A stretch of 64,000 nt of DNA from Pantoea sp. Eser (GTDB lineage Bacteria; Pseudomonadota; Gammaproteobacteria; Enterobacterales; Enterobacteriaceae), in NCBI GenBank assembly GCA_009830035.1, contig SZZY01000005.1, positions 186,001-250,000 on the forward strand. Direction: 5' to 3'. Of this stretch, positions 30,922 to 41,751 are shown one piece after another (positions within the stretch are counted from its first letter, which is position 1; every line of letters starts with the position of its first letter). The notes under the pieces were generated by a model. It had not been told where the DNA came from and made no database searches. It saw only the letters and a list, made by a program, of their open reading frames with translations. A program made the position numbers and the translations under genes.

Positions 30922-31714
30922 ATGGCCAGAACAGGTAAACGTCTCGCCGATACGCTGGTGCCGTGGGTGCTGCCGGCTCTGCTGGTGGTAGCGTGGCAAG
31001 ATCGCCTCGCAAACCGGCTGGTTATCGACCCGCATTTTGCCAGCGCCGGAAAAAATAGTGGCCACCTTCTGGCAGCTGGCCGCCAGCGGTGAACTGTGGC
31101 AACACCTGGCGATCAGTAGCTGGCGTGCACTGATTGGTTTCAGCATTGGCGGATCGATTGGTCTGCTGCTGGGACTGATTACCGGCACCTCCCGCACCGG
31201 CGAGCGGCTGCTGGATACCTCGGTTCAGATGTTACGTAACGTTCCCCATCTGGCGCTAATCCCGCTGGTGATTCTGTGGTTCGGTATTGATGAGTAGGCC
31301 AAAATTTCCCTAGTGGCGCTTGGCACGCTGTTTCCGATCTACCTGAATACCTATCACGGCATCCTTAACATCGATCGCGGGCTGGTGGAGATGGCCCTCA
31401 GCTATGGCCTCTCCGGCTGGAGCCTGTTTATCCAGGTGATCCTGCCCGTTGCGCTGCCGAACATCATGGTCGGCGTCCGTTTCGCGCTCGGCCTGATGTG
31501 GCTGACGTTGATCGTGGCAGAAACCATTTCGGCGAACTCGGGCATCGGCTATCTGGCTATGAATGCGCGTGAATTTTTGCAGACCGATGTGGTGGTGGTC
31601 GCCATCATTCTGTATGCCCTGCTCGGTAAACTGGCTGATGTCGCCGCGTTGTTGCTGGAACGCGTCTGGCTGCGCTGGCATCCGGCTTATCAACTGAAGG
31701 AGGAGAACGCATGA
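30922..31714 (+). pseudogene. ssuC: Alkanesulfonate permease SsuC, frameshift plus nonsense codon
   Basis: SsuC is the membrane permease of the sulfonate ABC importer. Reading begins MARTGKRLADTLVPWVLPAL. One extra A at 30998-30999 (CAAGATC where CAGATC is expected) shifts the frame after VVAWQ; GWLSTRILPAPEKIVATFW and the permease core GELWQHLAISSWRALIGFSI continue in the next frame. A TAG at 31295-31297 then interrupts WFGIDE-AKISLVALG, where Ser is expected. The rest, including the EAA-like coupling helix region and SANSGIGYLAMNAREFLQT, ends at the TGA overlapping ssuB. Two independent lesions. Confidence 0.94.
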
Positions 31715-32544
31715 GTCAGACCCTTTCCCCGGCGCGCCTCAATGCGGGCACCCCGGTTGGCGTGAACAACGTCAGCAAGCAGTATGGCAACCGAACCATC
31801 CTGAAGAACATCGACCTGCATATTCCGTCAGGTCAGTTCGTGGCGGTAGTCGGTCGCAGCGGCTGCGGCAAAAGTACCCTGCTGCACCTGCTGGCCGGGC
31901 TGGAACAAACCTCCAGCTGCCAGCTACTGGCGGGCAATGCGCCGTTACAGTCGGCACGTGACGATACCCGCCTAATGTTTCAGGATGCGCGGCTGCTGCC
32001 GTGGAAAAAGGTGATTGATAATGTCGGCCTCGGGCTGAAAGGCAACGCATGGCGCAGTGCGGCGCAGGAGGCGCTGGCGGCGGTCGGGCTTGCCGATCGG
32101 GCCAGTTAATGGCCGGCTACCCTTTCCGGCGGACATAAACAGCGGGTGGCGCTGGCCAGAGCGCTGATTCATCGACCAGGTTTGCTGCTGCTGGATGAGC
32201 CACTCGGTGCGCTGGATGCCCTGACCCGCATCGAAATGCAGGAACTAATTGAATCGCTGTGGCAGCAGCATCATTTCACGGTGCTGCTGGTTACCCATGA
32301 CGTGAGTGAAGCGGTGGCGGTGGCCGATCGGGTGCTGTTGATTGAAGAAGGCGAGATTGGTCTGGATTTGCTGGTTGATTTGCCGCGTCCCAGACTGCGC
32401 GGATCGCCGCGGCTGGCAGAATTAGAGGCGGAAGTGCTGGATCGGGTGACGCACCGCACCGTGCCTTCGCAGCCGGTCCGTGTCACGCGGCAGCGTTTAA
32501 AAAAAACGGCGGAGCCTGACTGGCACTCCGCCGTTCTGCTATAA
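31711..32544 (+). pseudogene. ssuB: Sulfonate importer ATPase SsuB, nonsense codon
   Basis: SsuB is the ATPase of the alkanesulfonate importer. Walker A is GRSGCGKST, the Q-loop [14 protein letters not shown], the signature [15 protein letters not shown], and Walker [16 protein letters not shown], followed by [14 protein letters not shown] at 32107-32109, just before the signature (family Glu-Trp-Pro, GAA to TAA), cuts the product to 132 residues with no signature or Walker B. The start overlaps the ssuC stop (ATGA). The 3' end overlaps convergent pepN by six bases. Confidence 0.95.
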
Positions 32545-35157
32545 GGCGTTCAGCGCCCGGGTGATCTTCTCGTAGAGATCGCCCGACAACTTCTCCAGCC
32601 CTTTCAGCTGTTCCAGCGCGTCGCGCATCATCGCCTGACGATCGTCGTCATAGCGTTTCAGGCGAATCAATGGCTCCACCATCCGCGCCGCAACCTGCGG
32701 GTTACGGGGGTTCAGGTCGATCAGCATCTCCACCAGGAATTTATAGCCGCTGCCATCTTTGGCATGGAACGCAGCCGGATTAGCTGAGGCAAAGGCACCA
32801 ATCAGCGAGCGGACCCGGTTAGGGTTGCTCATGCTGAAGGAGCGGTGGTTAAGTAACTGACGCACATTACGCAGCACGTTGGCCGCCGGGCTGGTGGCCT
32901 GCAGCACAAACCACTTGTCCATCACCAGACCATCCTGATGCCAGCGCTCATCGTAGGCCGCCAGCAGCGCATCGCGACACGGCAGCTGCGCCGCTACTGC
33001 TGCGGAGAGCGCCGCCAGCGCATCGGTCATGTTAGTCGCCTGGTGATACTGCGTCTGCACCAGCTTGTCCGCCAGTTGCGCATCGCCAAAGGCCAGATAG
33101 GTCAGGCAGATATTTTTCAGGCTGCGCTGACCAATCGCGCCATGCTCAACCCGGTACTCACTCTGCTGATTGGCGTTATAAATCGCAAAGAACTCGTCAG
33201 CCAGCTCGCGTGCCAGAGTGCGCTGCAGCGCGTCACGTACCAGCGCAATCGCCTGTGGATCGATGACATCGAACAGTTCAGCGATCTCATTTTCAGTCGG
33301 CAACGTCAGAATCAGCGCGGTCAGCGCCGGATCACAGTCGGTATCGAGCAGCACCGCGCGGAACGCGTCTGCCACATGCAGCGGCAGAGACAGATGCTGC
33401 CCCTGCTGATAGCGCGCCACGTTGAGACGGATATAGGTCGCCAGCAGGCTCTGTGCCGCATCCCAGCGTGAGAAATCGTTACGCGCATGACGCATCAGGA
33501 AGGTGAGCTGTGCATCGCTCCATTTGTAATCGAGCTTCACCGGCGCAGAGAACTCACGCAGCAGCGAAGGCACCGGCTGGAAGTAGACATTATCGAAAAT
33601 GAAGGACTGAAACTCCTCGGTGACGTTCAGCACGTGATGCACCGGATGGCCGTTGTGCTGCAGCGGAATCACCTTACCTTCGTTATCATACAGCTCGATA
33701 TCGAGCGGGATGTGCAGCGGCAGCTTCTCTTTCTGATCGGCAGTAGCCGGGGTGTGCTGCGTGACGTGCAGCGTGTACTGCTCCAGCTCCGGGTTGTAAT
33801 CATCGCGTACCGTCAGTACCGGCGTACCGGACTGGCTGTACCAGCAGCGGAACTGTGACAGATCCACGTTGGAGGCGTCTTCCATCGCCTGCACGAAGTC
33901 ATCGCAGGTGGCCGCACTGCCGTCGTGGCGATCAAAATAGAGCTGCATCCCCTTCTGGAAATTGGCTTCGCCCAGCAGGGTGTGCAGCATGCGGATCACT
34001 TCCGATCCTTTTTCATACACCGTAAGGGTATAGAAGTTATTCATTTCAATCACCTGATCCGGGCGGATCGGGTGAGCCATCGGACTGGCATCGTCAGCAA
34101 ACTGCGCGCCGCGCACGATACGCACGTTATCAATGCGATTGACCGCACGTGAACCGAGATCAGAACTAAACTCCTGATCGCGGAACACCGTCAGCCCCTC
34201 TTTCAGGCTGAGCTGGAACCAGTCACGGCAGGTGACACGGTTGCCGGTCCAGTTATGGAAATATTCGTGGCCGATCACCGCTTCGATACCGAGATAGTCT
34301 TTATCAGTGGCGGTTTCCGCTTTCGCCAGCACATATTTGGCGTTAAAGACGTTAAGGCCTTTGTTTTCCATCGCGCCCATGTTGAAGAAGTCGACCGCCA
34401 CGATCATAAAGATGTCGAGGTCGTATTCGAGACCGAAACGCTCCTCATCCCACTTCATGCTGTTTTTCAGCGATGTCATCGCCCAGTCAGCGCGGTCGAG
34501 ATTGCCACGATCGACAAAAATCTCCAGCGCCACGTCACGGCCGGAACGGGTGATGAAACTGTCGCGCAGCACGTCGAAGTCTCCCGCCACCAGCGCAAAC
34601 AGGTAGCACGGCTTCGGGAACGGGTCCTGCCATTTGACCCAGCTACGGCCCTGCTGATCACGTCCGCTGCCGATGCGGTTACCGTTTGACAGCAGGTACG
34701 GATAGCGTTCGCCATCGGCAAAAATGGTGGTGGTGAAACGCGCCAGCACATCCGGGCGATCCAGATACCAGGTAATATGACGGAAACCTTCAGCCTCACA
34801 TTGGGTGCAGAGCGCCTCGCCTGATTTGTATAACCCTTCCAGCGCCGTGTTCTGATCCGGATGAATATCATTGATGATTTTCAGCGTGAAACTGTCCGGC
34901 AGATGGCTGAGCACCAGCGCACCGTTCTCCTGGCGATAATCCGTCCAGGGGTGTCCATCCACCTCAAGTGCGATCAGCGTTAAATCTTCGCCATCCAGAC
35001 GCAAATCAGCTTGGCTGTCACCGAGACGTTTAACCTGACTGATAGCCGTTACGCGGGTGGTCGACGCATCCAGTTCAAAGGTTAAGTCAATGTCAGTAAT
35101 GGTGTAATCCGGCACACGGTAATCGTGGCGATATTTAATTTGGGGCTGTTGCGTCAT
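32539..35157 (-). CDS. pepN: Aminopeptidase N
   Basis: PepN is the main cytosolic M1-family zinc aminopeptidase, finishing ATP-dependent protein degradation. The 872-residue ORF matches E. coli (870). It has the substrate motif GAMEN ([12 protein letters not shown], near residue 263), the zinc site HEYFH plus downstream Glu in [13 protein letters not shown] (near 298-324) and the transition-state Tyr region [15 protein letters not shown]. The C-terminal superhelix (DUF3458) is complete to the end. The start [14 protein letters not shown] is canonical. No lesion despite its length. Confidence 0.97.
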   Translation of the reverse strand: MTQQPQIKYRHDYRVPDYTITDIDLTFELDASTTRVTAISQVKRLGDSQADLRLDGEDLTLIALEVDGHPWTDYRQENGALVLSHLPDSFTLKIINDIHPDQNTALEGLYKSGEALCTQCEAEGFRHITWYLDRPDVLARFTTTIFADGERYPYLLSNGNRIGSGRDQQGRSWVKWQDPFPKPCYLFALVAGDFDVLRDSFITRSGRDVALEIFVDRGNLDRADWAMTSLKNSMKWDEERFGLEYDLDIFMIVAVDFFNMGAMENKGLNVFNAKYVLAKAETATDKDYLGIEAVIGHEYFHNWTGNRVTCRDWFQLSLKEGLTVFRDQEFSSDLGSRAVNRIDNVRIVRGAQFADDASPMAHPIRPDQVIEMNNFYTLTVYEKGSEVIRMLHTLLGEANFQKGMQLYFDRHDGSAATCDDFVQAMEDASNVDLSQFRCWYSQSGTPVLTVRDDYNPELEQYTLHVTQHTPATADQKEKLPLHIPLDIELYDNEGKVIPLQHNGHPVHHVLNVTEEFQSFIFDNVYFQPVPSLLREFSAPVKLDYKWSDAQLTFLMRHARNDFSRWDAAQSLLATYIRLNVARYQQGQHLSLPLHVADAFRAVLLDTDCDPALTALILTLPTENEIAELFDVIDPQAIALVRDALQRTLARELADEFFAIYNANQQSEYRVEHGAIGQRSLKNICLTYLAFGDAQLADKLVQTQYHQATNMTDALAALSAAVAAQLPCRDALLAAYDERWHQDGLVMDKWFVLQATSPAANVLRNVRQLLNHRSFSMSNPNRVRSLIGAFASANPAAFHAKDGSGYKFLVEMLIDLNPRNPQVAARMVEPLIRLKRYDDDRQAMMRDALEQLKGLEKLSGDLYEKITRALNAL

Positions 35158-35378
35158 ATTCCGTCTCGCGTTGTTATAAGTTTACCTAGCAAAGTCTAAG
35201 CTTGTTACTACAAGCTTGCCACGCGTAATGGGCGAAATGGCTACAAATTGTTAACAATGGCACAGATTGTGCCTCGACCCATTACAGTGAAATATGCTGT
35301 GATTGGCATTAATGACTGAATTATATTTCCGCGTCTTTAAGACTGTGTACAACACCGGGCTCTGCGCCACCGAACGGG

Positions 35379-36593
35379 ATGCTGAAACACGCCATGACAG
35401 GACATGCTTCCCCGATACTGACCTCGCTGCTCGATACGGATGCTTATAAGCTCCACATGCAGCAAGCCGTCTTCCACCGCTATCGCTATCATGATGTCAC
35501 GGTGGCGGCGGAGTTTCGCTGCCGCGGCGACGAACTGCTGGGCCTCTACGCTGACGAGATTCGCGCAATGCAAACGCTGGCGCTGACCGATGACGAATAT
35601 CACTGGTTATCCCGCCTGCCCTTCTTTACAGCAGGATTACCTGAACTGGCTGCGCGATTTCGCTACAACCCCGATCAGGTTGAGGTACGTAATCACCACG
35701 GCAAACTGGAACTGCGTATTCAGGAACCGTGGCGTGAAGTGATTTTGTGGGAGGTACCGCCGCTGCTGGCGCTGATCAGTGAAGTGGTGCATCGTCACTG
35801 TACCTCTGAGGTCACCACGCAGCAGGCGGTCGACCATCTGCAGCAGAAACTTGCCGACTTTACTCATCAGGTGGCCGATCTGGACATGTCACGCTTCTAC
35901 CTGATGGATTTCGGCACCCGCCATCGCTACTCGCAGGATGTACAGCAGGCAATTGTGGCAACGCTGAAACAGGATTTCCCATGGCTGATCGGCACCAGCA
36001 ACTACGATCTGGCGCGGCGCCTGACGCTGACGCCGGTCGGTACGCAGGCGCACGAGTGGTTCCAGGCGTTCCAGCAGATCAGCCCGGTGCTGGCCAACAG
36101 CCAGCGCGCCGCGCTGCAGGCGTGGCTGGATGAATATGATGGTCAGCTCTATCGCCCTGACCGACTGTATCGCCATGGATGCCTTCCTGCGTGATTTTGG
36201 TCCGGTATTTGCCGACGCTATCAGGGGCTGCGCCACGACTCCGGCGATCCGGTCGAATGAGGTGAGAAAGCCCTTGCCCACTATCAGAAGCTGGGAATCG
36301 ATCCGCAAAGCAAAACGCTGGTCTTTTCCGACAATCTCAACCTCGACAAAGCGCTGGAGCTCTATCGCCACTTTGGTCAGCGTGCCAACGTCATTTTCGG
36401 CATCGGTACCCGCCTGACCTGCGATATTCCAGGCGTCACGCCACTGAATATTGTGATCAAGCTGGTGCAGTGCAACGGCAAACCGGTGGCGAAACTGTCC
36501 GACAGTCCGGGCAAAACCATCTGCCAGGATAAAGCCTTTGTCCGGGCCCTACGCAAAGCCTTTGACCTGCCGCTGGTGAAAAAAGCGAGTTAA
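35379..36593 (+). pseudogene. pncB: Nicotinate phosphoribosyltransferase, four indels and a stop
   Basis: PncB makes nicotinate mononucleotide from nicotinate in NAD salvage. The start is at ATG 35379 or 35394 ([20 protein letters not shown]). One extra base at 35628 and one lost base near 35661 compensate each other, replacing the conserved [11 protein letters not shown] with an unrelated run. The frame then breaks by a 2-base loss near 36148 ([18 protein letters not shown] reads in the next frame), returns near 36218 (YQGLRHDSGDPVE), and meets TGA at 36258-36260 where Trp is expected (VEWGEK). The C-terminus [20 protein letters not shown] and [14 protein letters not shown] survives to 36593. 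De novo NAD synthesis would have to suffice. Confidence 0.94.
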
Positions 36594-36605
36594 GCCACTT
36601 CTCAT

Positions 36606-36625
36606 CGGGGCGTTAATGCGCCCCG
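36606..36625 (+). terminator. Hairpin after pncB
   Basis: CGGGGCG and CGCCCCG pair around a TTAATG loop 12 bases after the pncB stop, followed by a short pyrimidine tract. It separates pncB from asnS. Confidence 0.7.
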
Positions 36626-36753
36626 CTTCTGCTGTAATAAATCGTCCATTCCGCCGGATTTTGCTTGTTTCCTGAAGACTCGCAAGTAACATAGCAAAAC
36701 CCCAGTTCGGGGACCTTTTTACTCACTACTTCTTCTATCATAGAGAGATATTT

Positions 36754-38154
36754 ATGAGCGTTGTGCCTGTAGCGGACGTACTGCACGGTCGCGTCGCGGT
36801 TGACAGTGAAGTCACCGTACGTGGTTGGGTACGTACCCGAAGAGATTCAAAAGCCGGTCTTTCCTTCATCGCCGTATATGACGGCTCCTGCTTTAATCCC
36901 GTTCAGGCAGTCGTCAATAATTCTCTGAATAATTATCAGGATGAAGTATTGCGTCTAACCACCGGCTGTTCCGTGATTGTCACCGGCACCGCGGTGGCCT
37001 CGCCCGGTCAGGGCCAGGCTTTTGAGATTCAGGCAACCCGTCTTGAGGTTGTTGGCTGGGTGGAAGATCCTGATAGCTACCCGATGGCGGCGAAACGTCA
37101 CAGCATCGAGTATCTGCGTGAAGTCGCTCACCTGCGTCCACGCACCAACCTGATCGGTGCCGTCGCCCGCGTTCGTCATACTCTGGCGCAGGCTCTGCAT
37201 CGCTTTTTCCATGAAAATGGTTACTTCTGGGTTTCCACCCCACTGATTACCGCCTCGGATACCGAAGGTGCCGGTGAGATGTTCCGCGTCTCGACGCTGG
37301 ACATTGAGAATCTGCCGCGCAACGATCAGGGCAAAGTTGATTTCAGCGAAGATTTTTTTGGCAAGGAAGCGTTCCTGACCGTCTCCGGTCAGCTGAACGG
37401 CGAAACCTATGCCAGCGCTCTGTCAAAGATTTATACCTTTGGCCCGACCTTCCGCGCAGAAAACTCCCACACCAGCCGCCACCTGGCGGAGTTCTGGATG
37501 CTGGAGCCGGAAATCGCCTTTGCGTCGCTGGATGACGCGGCTGCGCTGGCGGAAGCGATGCTGAAGTATGTGTTCAATGCGGTGCTGGAAGAGCGTGCTG
37601 ATGACATGGCGTTCTTTGCCGAGCGCGTTGACAAAGAAGCGGTTGAGCGCCTGCAGCGTTTCATCACTACCGACTTCGCTCAGGTCGATTACACCGATGC
37701 GGTTGGGATTCTGATCAACTGCGGTCAGAGCTTTGAGAATCCGGTGTCGTGGGGTATAGATCTATCCTCTGAGCATGAACGTTACCTGGCCGAGAAGCAT
37801 TTTAAAGCGCCGGTGGTGGTGAAAAACTACCCGAAAGACATTAAAGCGTTTTATATGCGTCTGAACGACGACGGTAAAACCGTGGCGGCGATGGACGTAC
37901 TGGCACCAGGCATCGGTGAAATTATCGGCGGTTCACAGCGTGAAGAGCGTCTGGATGTTCTTGACGCACGCCTCGAAGAAATGGGTCTGAATAAAGAAGA
38001 TTACTGGTGGTATCGTGACCTGCGTCGCTACGGTACCGTGCCACATTCTGGCTTTGGATTAGGTTTCGAACGATTAATCGCCTATGTCACCGGTGTACAA
38101 AATGTAAGGGACGTTATCCCCTTCCCACGCACTCCGCGTCATGCGAGCTTCTAA
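36754..38154 (+). CDS. asnS: Asparaginyl-tRNA synthetase
   Basis: AsnRS charges tRNA-Asn. The 466-residue ORF equals the E. coli length. The N-terminal OB-fold anticodon domain (about 1-110) begins [20 protein letters not shown]. The class IIb catalytic core follows with motif 2 in [24 protein letters not shown] (read in pieces) and motif 3 in [10 protein letters not shown] near 440. It ends [10 protein letters not shown]. Essential and intact; own promoter and a strong terminator. Confidence 0.97.
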   Translation: MSVVPVADVLHGRVAVDSEVTVRGWVRTRRDSKAGLSFIAVYDGSCFNPVQAVVNNSLNNYQDEVLRLTTGCSVIVTGTAVASPGQGQAFEIQATRLEVVGWVEDPDSYPMAAKRHSIEYLREVAHLRPRTNLIGAVARVRHTLAQALHRFFHENGYFWVSTPLITASDTEGAGEMFRVSTLDIENLPRNDQGKVDFSEDFFGKEAFLTVSGQLNGETYASALSKIYTFGPTFRAENSHTSRHLAEFWMLEPEIAFASLDDAAALAEAMLKYVFNAVLEERADDMAFFAERVDKEAVERLQRFITTDFAQVDYTDAVGILINCGQSFENPVSWGIDLSSEHERYLAEKHFKAPVVVKNYPKDIKAFYMRLNDDGKTVAAMDVLAPGIGEIIGGSQREERLDVLDARLEEMGLNKEDYWWYRDLRRYGTVPHSGFGLGFERLIAYVTGVQNVRDVIPFPRTPRHASF

Positions 38155-38193
38155 ATTTTTGCATTAATTATAAGAAATTCATATACATAAAGA

Positions 38194-38220
38194 GGTCGGC
38201 ATTGCCGGCCTTTTTTGTTT
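38194..38220 (+). terminator. asnS terminator
   Basis: GGTCGGC and GCCGGCC pair (one G-T wobble) around ATT and are followed by TTTTTTGTTTTTG, a classical intrinsic terminator 39 bases after the asnS stop. Confidence 0.92.
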
Positions 38221-38254
38221 TTGTAAATTTTGAGTTCTCTCACAAAGTTCCGTT

Positions 38255-38453
38255 TTTTACATTTTGTAATGTATATTTTCCTTTAGAAACCAGATTACGA
38301 GTTTCGTAGCATTTTCGAGGTAGAATTACTGCTGAGGGGATGGAAAGATGCGTGCAGACACAGGAAAACACCAAACTTCTTTCAAGGTTCCCGTGACAGG
38401 TTTCTTGACGGCAGTGGCAGGAGTACAAATAACTCCAACGAGGGTAATGAATA
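38255..38453 (+). promoter_or_regulatory. ompF control region with OmpR-type sites and conserved leader
   Basis: About 38255-38315 contains three tandem AT-rich blocks (TTTACATTTTGTAATG, CCTTTAGAAACCAGAT, GAGTTTCGTAGCATTTT) that line up with the F1-F3 OmpR boxes of E. coli ompF. The leader after GGATGGAAAGATGCGTGCAG and the GACGGCAGTGGCAGG block also match the E. coli 5' UTR. The last bases before the ATG (GAGGGTAATGAATA) correspond to the MicF-paired region. Osmolarity control through OmpR and MicF is inferred. Confidence 0.82.
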
Positions 38454-39620
38454 ATGATGAAGCGCAATATTCTTGCATTGGTTATCCCTGCTCTGTTAGC
38501 CGCAGGCGCAGCAAACGCAGCCGAAATTTATAATAAAGACGGCAACAAACTGGACCTGTACGGTAAAGCCGTTGGCCTGCGCTACTTCTCTGATAACGAT
38601 GCTGCCGATAACGATGGCAACAATGGCGACAAATCTTACGTTCGCTTAGGCTTCAAGGGTGAAACTCAGATTAATGACCAGCTGACCGGTTACGGCCAGT
38701 GGGAATATAACGTTCAGGCGAACAACTCTGAAGGTTCTGACGCACAGAACGGCAACAAAACCCGTCTGGGCTTTGCCGGTCTGAAATTCGGCAATGCTGG
38801 CTCAATCGATTACGGCCGTAACTACGGTGTGGTTTACGACGCAATCAGCTGGACCGATATGCTGCCAGAGTTCGGTGGCGACTCTAGTTACTCAGATAAC
38901 TTCATGAACGGCCGTAGCACCGGCCTGCTGACCTACCGCAACACCAACTTCTTTGGCCTAGTAGATGGCTGGGACTTCGCCGCACAGTATCAGGGCAAAA
39001 ACGAGCGTAGCGACCTGCGTCGTGCTAACGGCGACGGCTGGGGCGTGTCAACCTCTTATACCTCACCAATTGGTCTGGGTATCGTAGGTGCTTATAGCAG
39101 CAGCGATCGTACTAATGACCAAGCTGCTGGCGCACGTACCACTATTACTCCTGCTGGCGGCGGCGACTCAGTCACCACCACCACAGGCCAGGGTGCAGGC
39201 AAACGTGCTGAGAACTGGGCAACCGCTATCAAGTATGATGCAAACAATGTTTACTTGGCTGCAATGTACGGTGAAACGCGCAACTCAACGCCAGTTAGCG
39301 CTTCCGGTACGCTGGCAAACGGCGACAACTTCTCTGTAGCGGGCTTTGCTAACAAAGCACAGAACATTGAATTTGTTGCACAGTATCAGTTCGACTTCGG
39401 TCTGCGTCCATCTATCGCCTACGTTCAGTCTAAAGGCAAACATATCGAAGGCGTGGGCGATGCTGACCTGATTAAATACATTGATATCGGCGCAACCTAC
39501 TACTTCAACAAAAACATATCTACCTATGTGGACTATCAGATCAACCAGCTGGATGACGACAATCGTCTGGGTCTGAACACTGATGACACTGTAGCAGTAG
39601 GCCTGGTTTACCAGTTCTAA
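38454..39620 (+). CDS. ompF: Outer-membrane porin OmpF
   Basis: This is a general trimeric porin of the OmpF/OmpC type at the ompF locus between asnS and aspC. It has 388 codons from the ATG at 38454 (a second ATG follows directly). The signal peptide [22 protein letters not shown] is followed by [20 protein letters not shown]. Constriction-loop motif [27 protein letters not shown] and the C-terminal VAVGLVYQF with terminal Phe are present. An unusual Gly/Thr-rich loop ([18 protein letters not shown], near residues 225-245) replaces a shorter E. coli loop and is probably surface-exposed. Full length and undamaged. Confidence 0.95.
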   Translation: MMKRNILALVIPALLAAGAANAAEIYNKDGNKLDLYGKAVGLRYFSDNDAADNDGNNGDKSYVRLGFKGETQINDQLTGYGQWEYNVQANNSEGSDAQNGNKTRLGFAGLKFGNAGSIDYGRNYGVVYDAISWTDMLPEFGGDSSYSDNFMNGRSTGLLTYRNTNFFGLVDGWDFAAQYQGKNERSDLRRANGDGWGVSTSYTSPIGLGIVGAYSSSDRTNDQAAGARTTITPAGGGDSVTTTTGQGAGKRAENWATAIKYDANNVYLAAMYGETRNSTPVSASGTLANGDNFSVAGFANKAQNIEFVAQYQFDFGLRPSIAYVQSKGKHIEGVGDADLIKYIDIGATYYFNKNISTYVDYQINQLDDDNRLGLNTDDTVAVGLVYQF

Positions 39621-39642
39621 TTTCGATGTCAGAAGATGTTTA

Positions 39643-39670
39643 AAAACGGGGCCATCGGCCCCGTTTTTTT
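39643..39670 (+). terminator. ompF terminator
   Basis: AAAACGGGGCC and GGCCCCGTTTTTTT form a GC-rich stem around ATC, 23 bases after the ompF stop. Confidence 0.94.
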
Positions 39671-39857
39671 ATGTCTGTTATCCGGCAATAGCGCATTTCA
39701 CTTGCTGCTTTCCTCATCCATGCCCCACTGACTGCGGGCAGAGCGGAAGCAGGCCCGCAAAATGTATCAATAAGTCTCGCAAACGGTTGGCATTTGCCTG
39801 GCCTGACGCTAACCTGAGAGCTCATTTTGCTAACGTTCCCGCTACTGGACCTGACTC

Positions 39858-41048
39858 ATGTTTGAATCGATCTCTGCTGCACCCGCCGATCCCATTCTTG
39901 GGCTGGCCGATCTGTTTCGCGCTGACGACCGCCCTAACAAAATTAACCTGGGTATCGGCGTCTACAAAGACGAAACCGGCAAGACCCCGGTGCTGACCAG
40001 CGTTAAGAAAGCCGAACAGTACCTGCTGGAAAACGAAACCACCAAAAACTATCTCAGCATTGATGGTCTGCCTGATTTCGCCCGCTGTACCCAGGCGCTG
40101 CTGTTTAGCAGCCAGAGCGCGCTGATTACCGCCGGTCGTGCCCGTACGGCACAAACCCCGGGCGGTACCGGTGCGCTGCGCGTGGCGGCGGATTTCCTTG
40201 CCACCCAGACCGGCGTTAAACGGGTATGGGTCAGCAATCCCAGCTGGCCGAACCACAAAAATGTGTTCAATGCTGCCGGCCTTGAGGTGTGTGAATACCA
40301 GTATTACGATGCGGAAAATCACTCGCTTGATTTTGAAGGTCTGCTGGCATCGCTGAAACAGGTACAAGCGGGCGATGTGGTGCTGTTCCACGGCTGCTGC
40401 CATAACCCAACCGGCATCGATCCTACGGCTGAACAGTGGCAGCAACTGGCGCAGCTGGCGCAGGCTGGCGGCTGGTTACCGTTGTTCGACTTTGCCTATC
40501 AGGGCTTCGCCCGTGGCCTGCAGGAAGATGCGGAAGGACTGCGTATTTTTGCCGCCTCGCATCAGGAACTGATTGTCGCCAGCTCCTATTCAAAGAACTT
40601 TGGTTTGTATAACGAGCGCGTCGGGGCCATTACGCTGGTGGCCGCCGATGCAGGCGTGGCCGATACCGCCTTCAGCCAAGTGAAATATACTATCCGTGCC
40701 AACTATTCGAATCCGCCGTCTCACGGTGCGGCCGTGGTTGCCACTATCCTCGGCAACCATGCACTGCGTACCATCTGGGAGCAGGAGCTGTCAGACATGC
40801 GCCAGCGTATCCAGCGTATGCGCCAGCTGTTCGTGAACACCATGGCAGATAAAGGTGCGCAGCGTGACTTCAGCTTCATCATCCGGCAGAACGGGATGTT
40901 CTCGTTTAGCGGCCTGACCAAAGATCAGGTGATTCGTCTGCGTGAAGAGTTCGCGGTCTATGCGGTTAACTCAGGACGGGTAAACGTAGCGGGCATGACG
41001 CCAGACAATATGTTGGCGCTGTGTGAGGCGATTGTCGCGGTGCTGTAA
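39858..41048 (+). CDS. aspC: Aspartate aminotransferase
   Basis: AspC interconverts aspartate/2-oxoglutarate and oxaloacetate/glutamate using PLP. The 396-residue ORF matches E. coli. It begins [20 protein letters not shown]. Substrate-binding motif HNPTGIDPT, the Asp in [13 protein letters not shown] that contacts the PLP nitrogen, the Schiff-base Lys in [16 protein letters not shown] (near 246) and the carboxylate-binding Arg near the C-terminus (SGRVNVAGM) are all present. Intact, with a bidirectional terminator. Confidence 0.97.
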   Translation: MFESISAAPADPILGLADLFRADDRPNKINLGIGVYKDETGKTPVLTSVKKAEQYLLENETTKNYLSIDGLPDFARCTQALLFSSQSALITAGRARTAQTPGGTGALRVAADFLATQTGVKRVWVSNPSWPNHKNVFNAAGLEVCEYQYYDAENHSLDFEGLLASLKQVQAGDVVLFHGCCHNPTGIDPTAEQWQQLAQLAQAGGWLPLFDFAYQGFARGLQEDAEGLRIFAASHQELIVASSYSKNFGLYNERVGAITLVAADAGVADTAFSQVKYTIRANYSNPPSHGAAVVATILGNHALRTIWEQELSDMRQRIQRMRQLFVNTMADKGAQRDFSFIIRQNGMFSFSGLTKDQVIRLREEFAVYAVNSGRVNVAGMTPDNMLALCEAIVAVL

Positions 41049-41057
41049 TCGTGACGA

Positions 41058-41085
41058 TAAAAATGGGCCAGCTGGCCCATTTTTA
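41058..41085. terminator. Bidirectional terminator between aspC and ycbL
   Basis: ATAAAAATGGGCCAG and CTGGCCCATTTTTAT form a perfect 14-15 bp palindrome-like stem with A- and T-tracts on both sides, serving convergent aspC and ycbL. It abuts and slightly overlaps the ycbL stop codon. Confidence 0.93.
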
Positions 41086-41712
41086 TTGCAGAAAAGGATT
41101 ACTGATCCGTTCACGGCCCAGCGTTGAAATCGGACCGTGCCCTGGCATAAAGGTCACATCATCGCCCAGCGGCAGTAATTTTGTCCGGATAGCATCGATC
41201 AGCTGCTGATGATCGCCCTGTGGGAAATCAGTGCGGCCGACACCGCCGTTGAAAATCACATCGCCTGAAATCAGTAAACGTCCCTGACGATCAAAGAACA
41301 CCACGTGACCCGGCGAATGGCCCGGACAGTGTGATACCTCCAGCGTGACTAACCCTACCTGCACGCTGTCACCCTCTTCCAGCCAGCGATCGGGCGTGAT
41401 AGGCGCACACTCTTCTAGCCCGAACATCCGACTCTGCGTCGGTAACGCTTCCAGCCAGAACGCATCGCGTTTCTGCGGTCCGACGATTGGCACCTGATAA
41501 AACGCTGCGAGTTCGACCGCCGCCCCGACATGATCGAGATGACCGTGAGTGAGCAGAATCTGCGCGGGTTTCAGTTTGTGTTGTTCCAGCGTTTGTTTGA
41601 TACGTTCGGCATCACCGCCCGGATCGACCAGCGCCGACTCCCCGGTGGTATCGCACCAGATAACCGAGCAGTTCTGTGCAAAGGCTGTAACAGGAATAAT
41701 ATGGTAATTCAT
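41083..41712 (-). CDS. ycbL: Metallo-beta-lactamase-fold hydrolase YcbL (type II glyoxalase-like)
   Basis: YcbL is a small cytosolic metallohydrolase of the glyoxalase-II type, hydrolysing glutathione thioesters such as S-lactoylglutathione in related species. The ATG at 41712 gives 209 residues starting [20 protein letters not shown]. Metal-binding motif THGHLDHVG, then [29 protein letters not shown] and the last His in [13 protein letters not shown] are all present. It ends NPFLQ, about six residues short of the E. coli tail (DEMPVW), with the stop inside the shared terminator. Catalytic residues are unaffected. Confidence 0.92.
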   Translation of the reverse strand: MNYHIIPVTAFAQNCSVIWCDTTGESALVDPGGDAERIKQTLEQHKLKPAQILLTHGHLDHVGAAVELAAFYQVPIVGPQKRDAFWLEALPTQSRMFGLEECAPITPDRWLEEGDSVQVGLVTLEVSHCPGHSPGHVVFFDRQGRLLISGDVIFNGGVGRTDFPQGDHQQLIDAIRTKLLPLGDDVTFMPGHGPISTLGRERISNPFLQ

Positions 41713-41751
41713 AACGCTCCATGACCGGCTCACGCAGCGTTGCCGGCGTCG

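Noticed and set aside
41083..41712. ycbL as a truncated pseudogene
   Set aside because: It is only about six residues shorter than E. coli at a variable tail; all metal ligands are present and the stop merges with the shared terminator.
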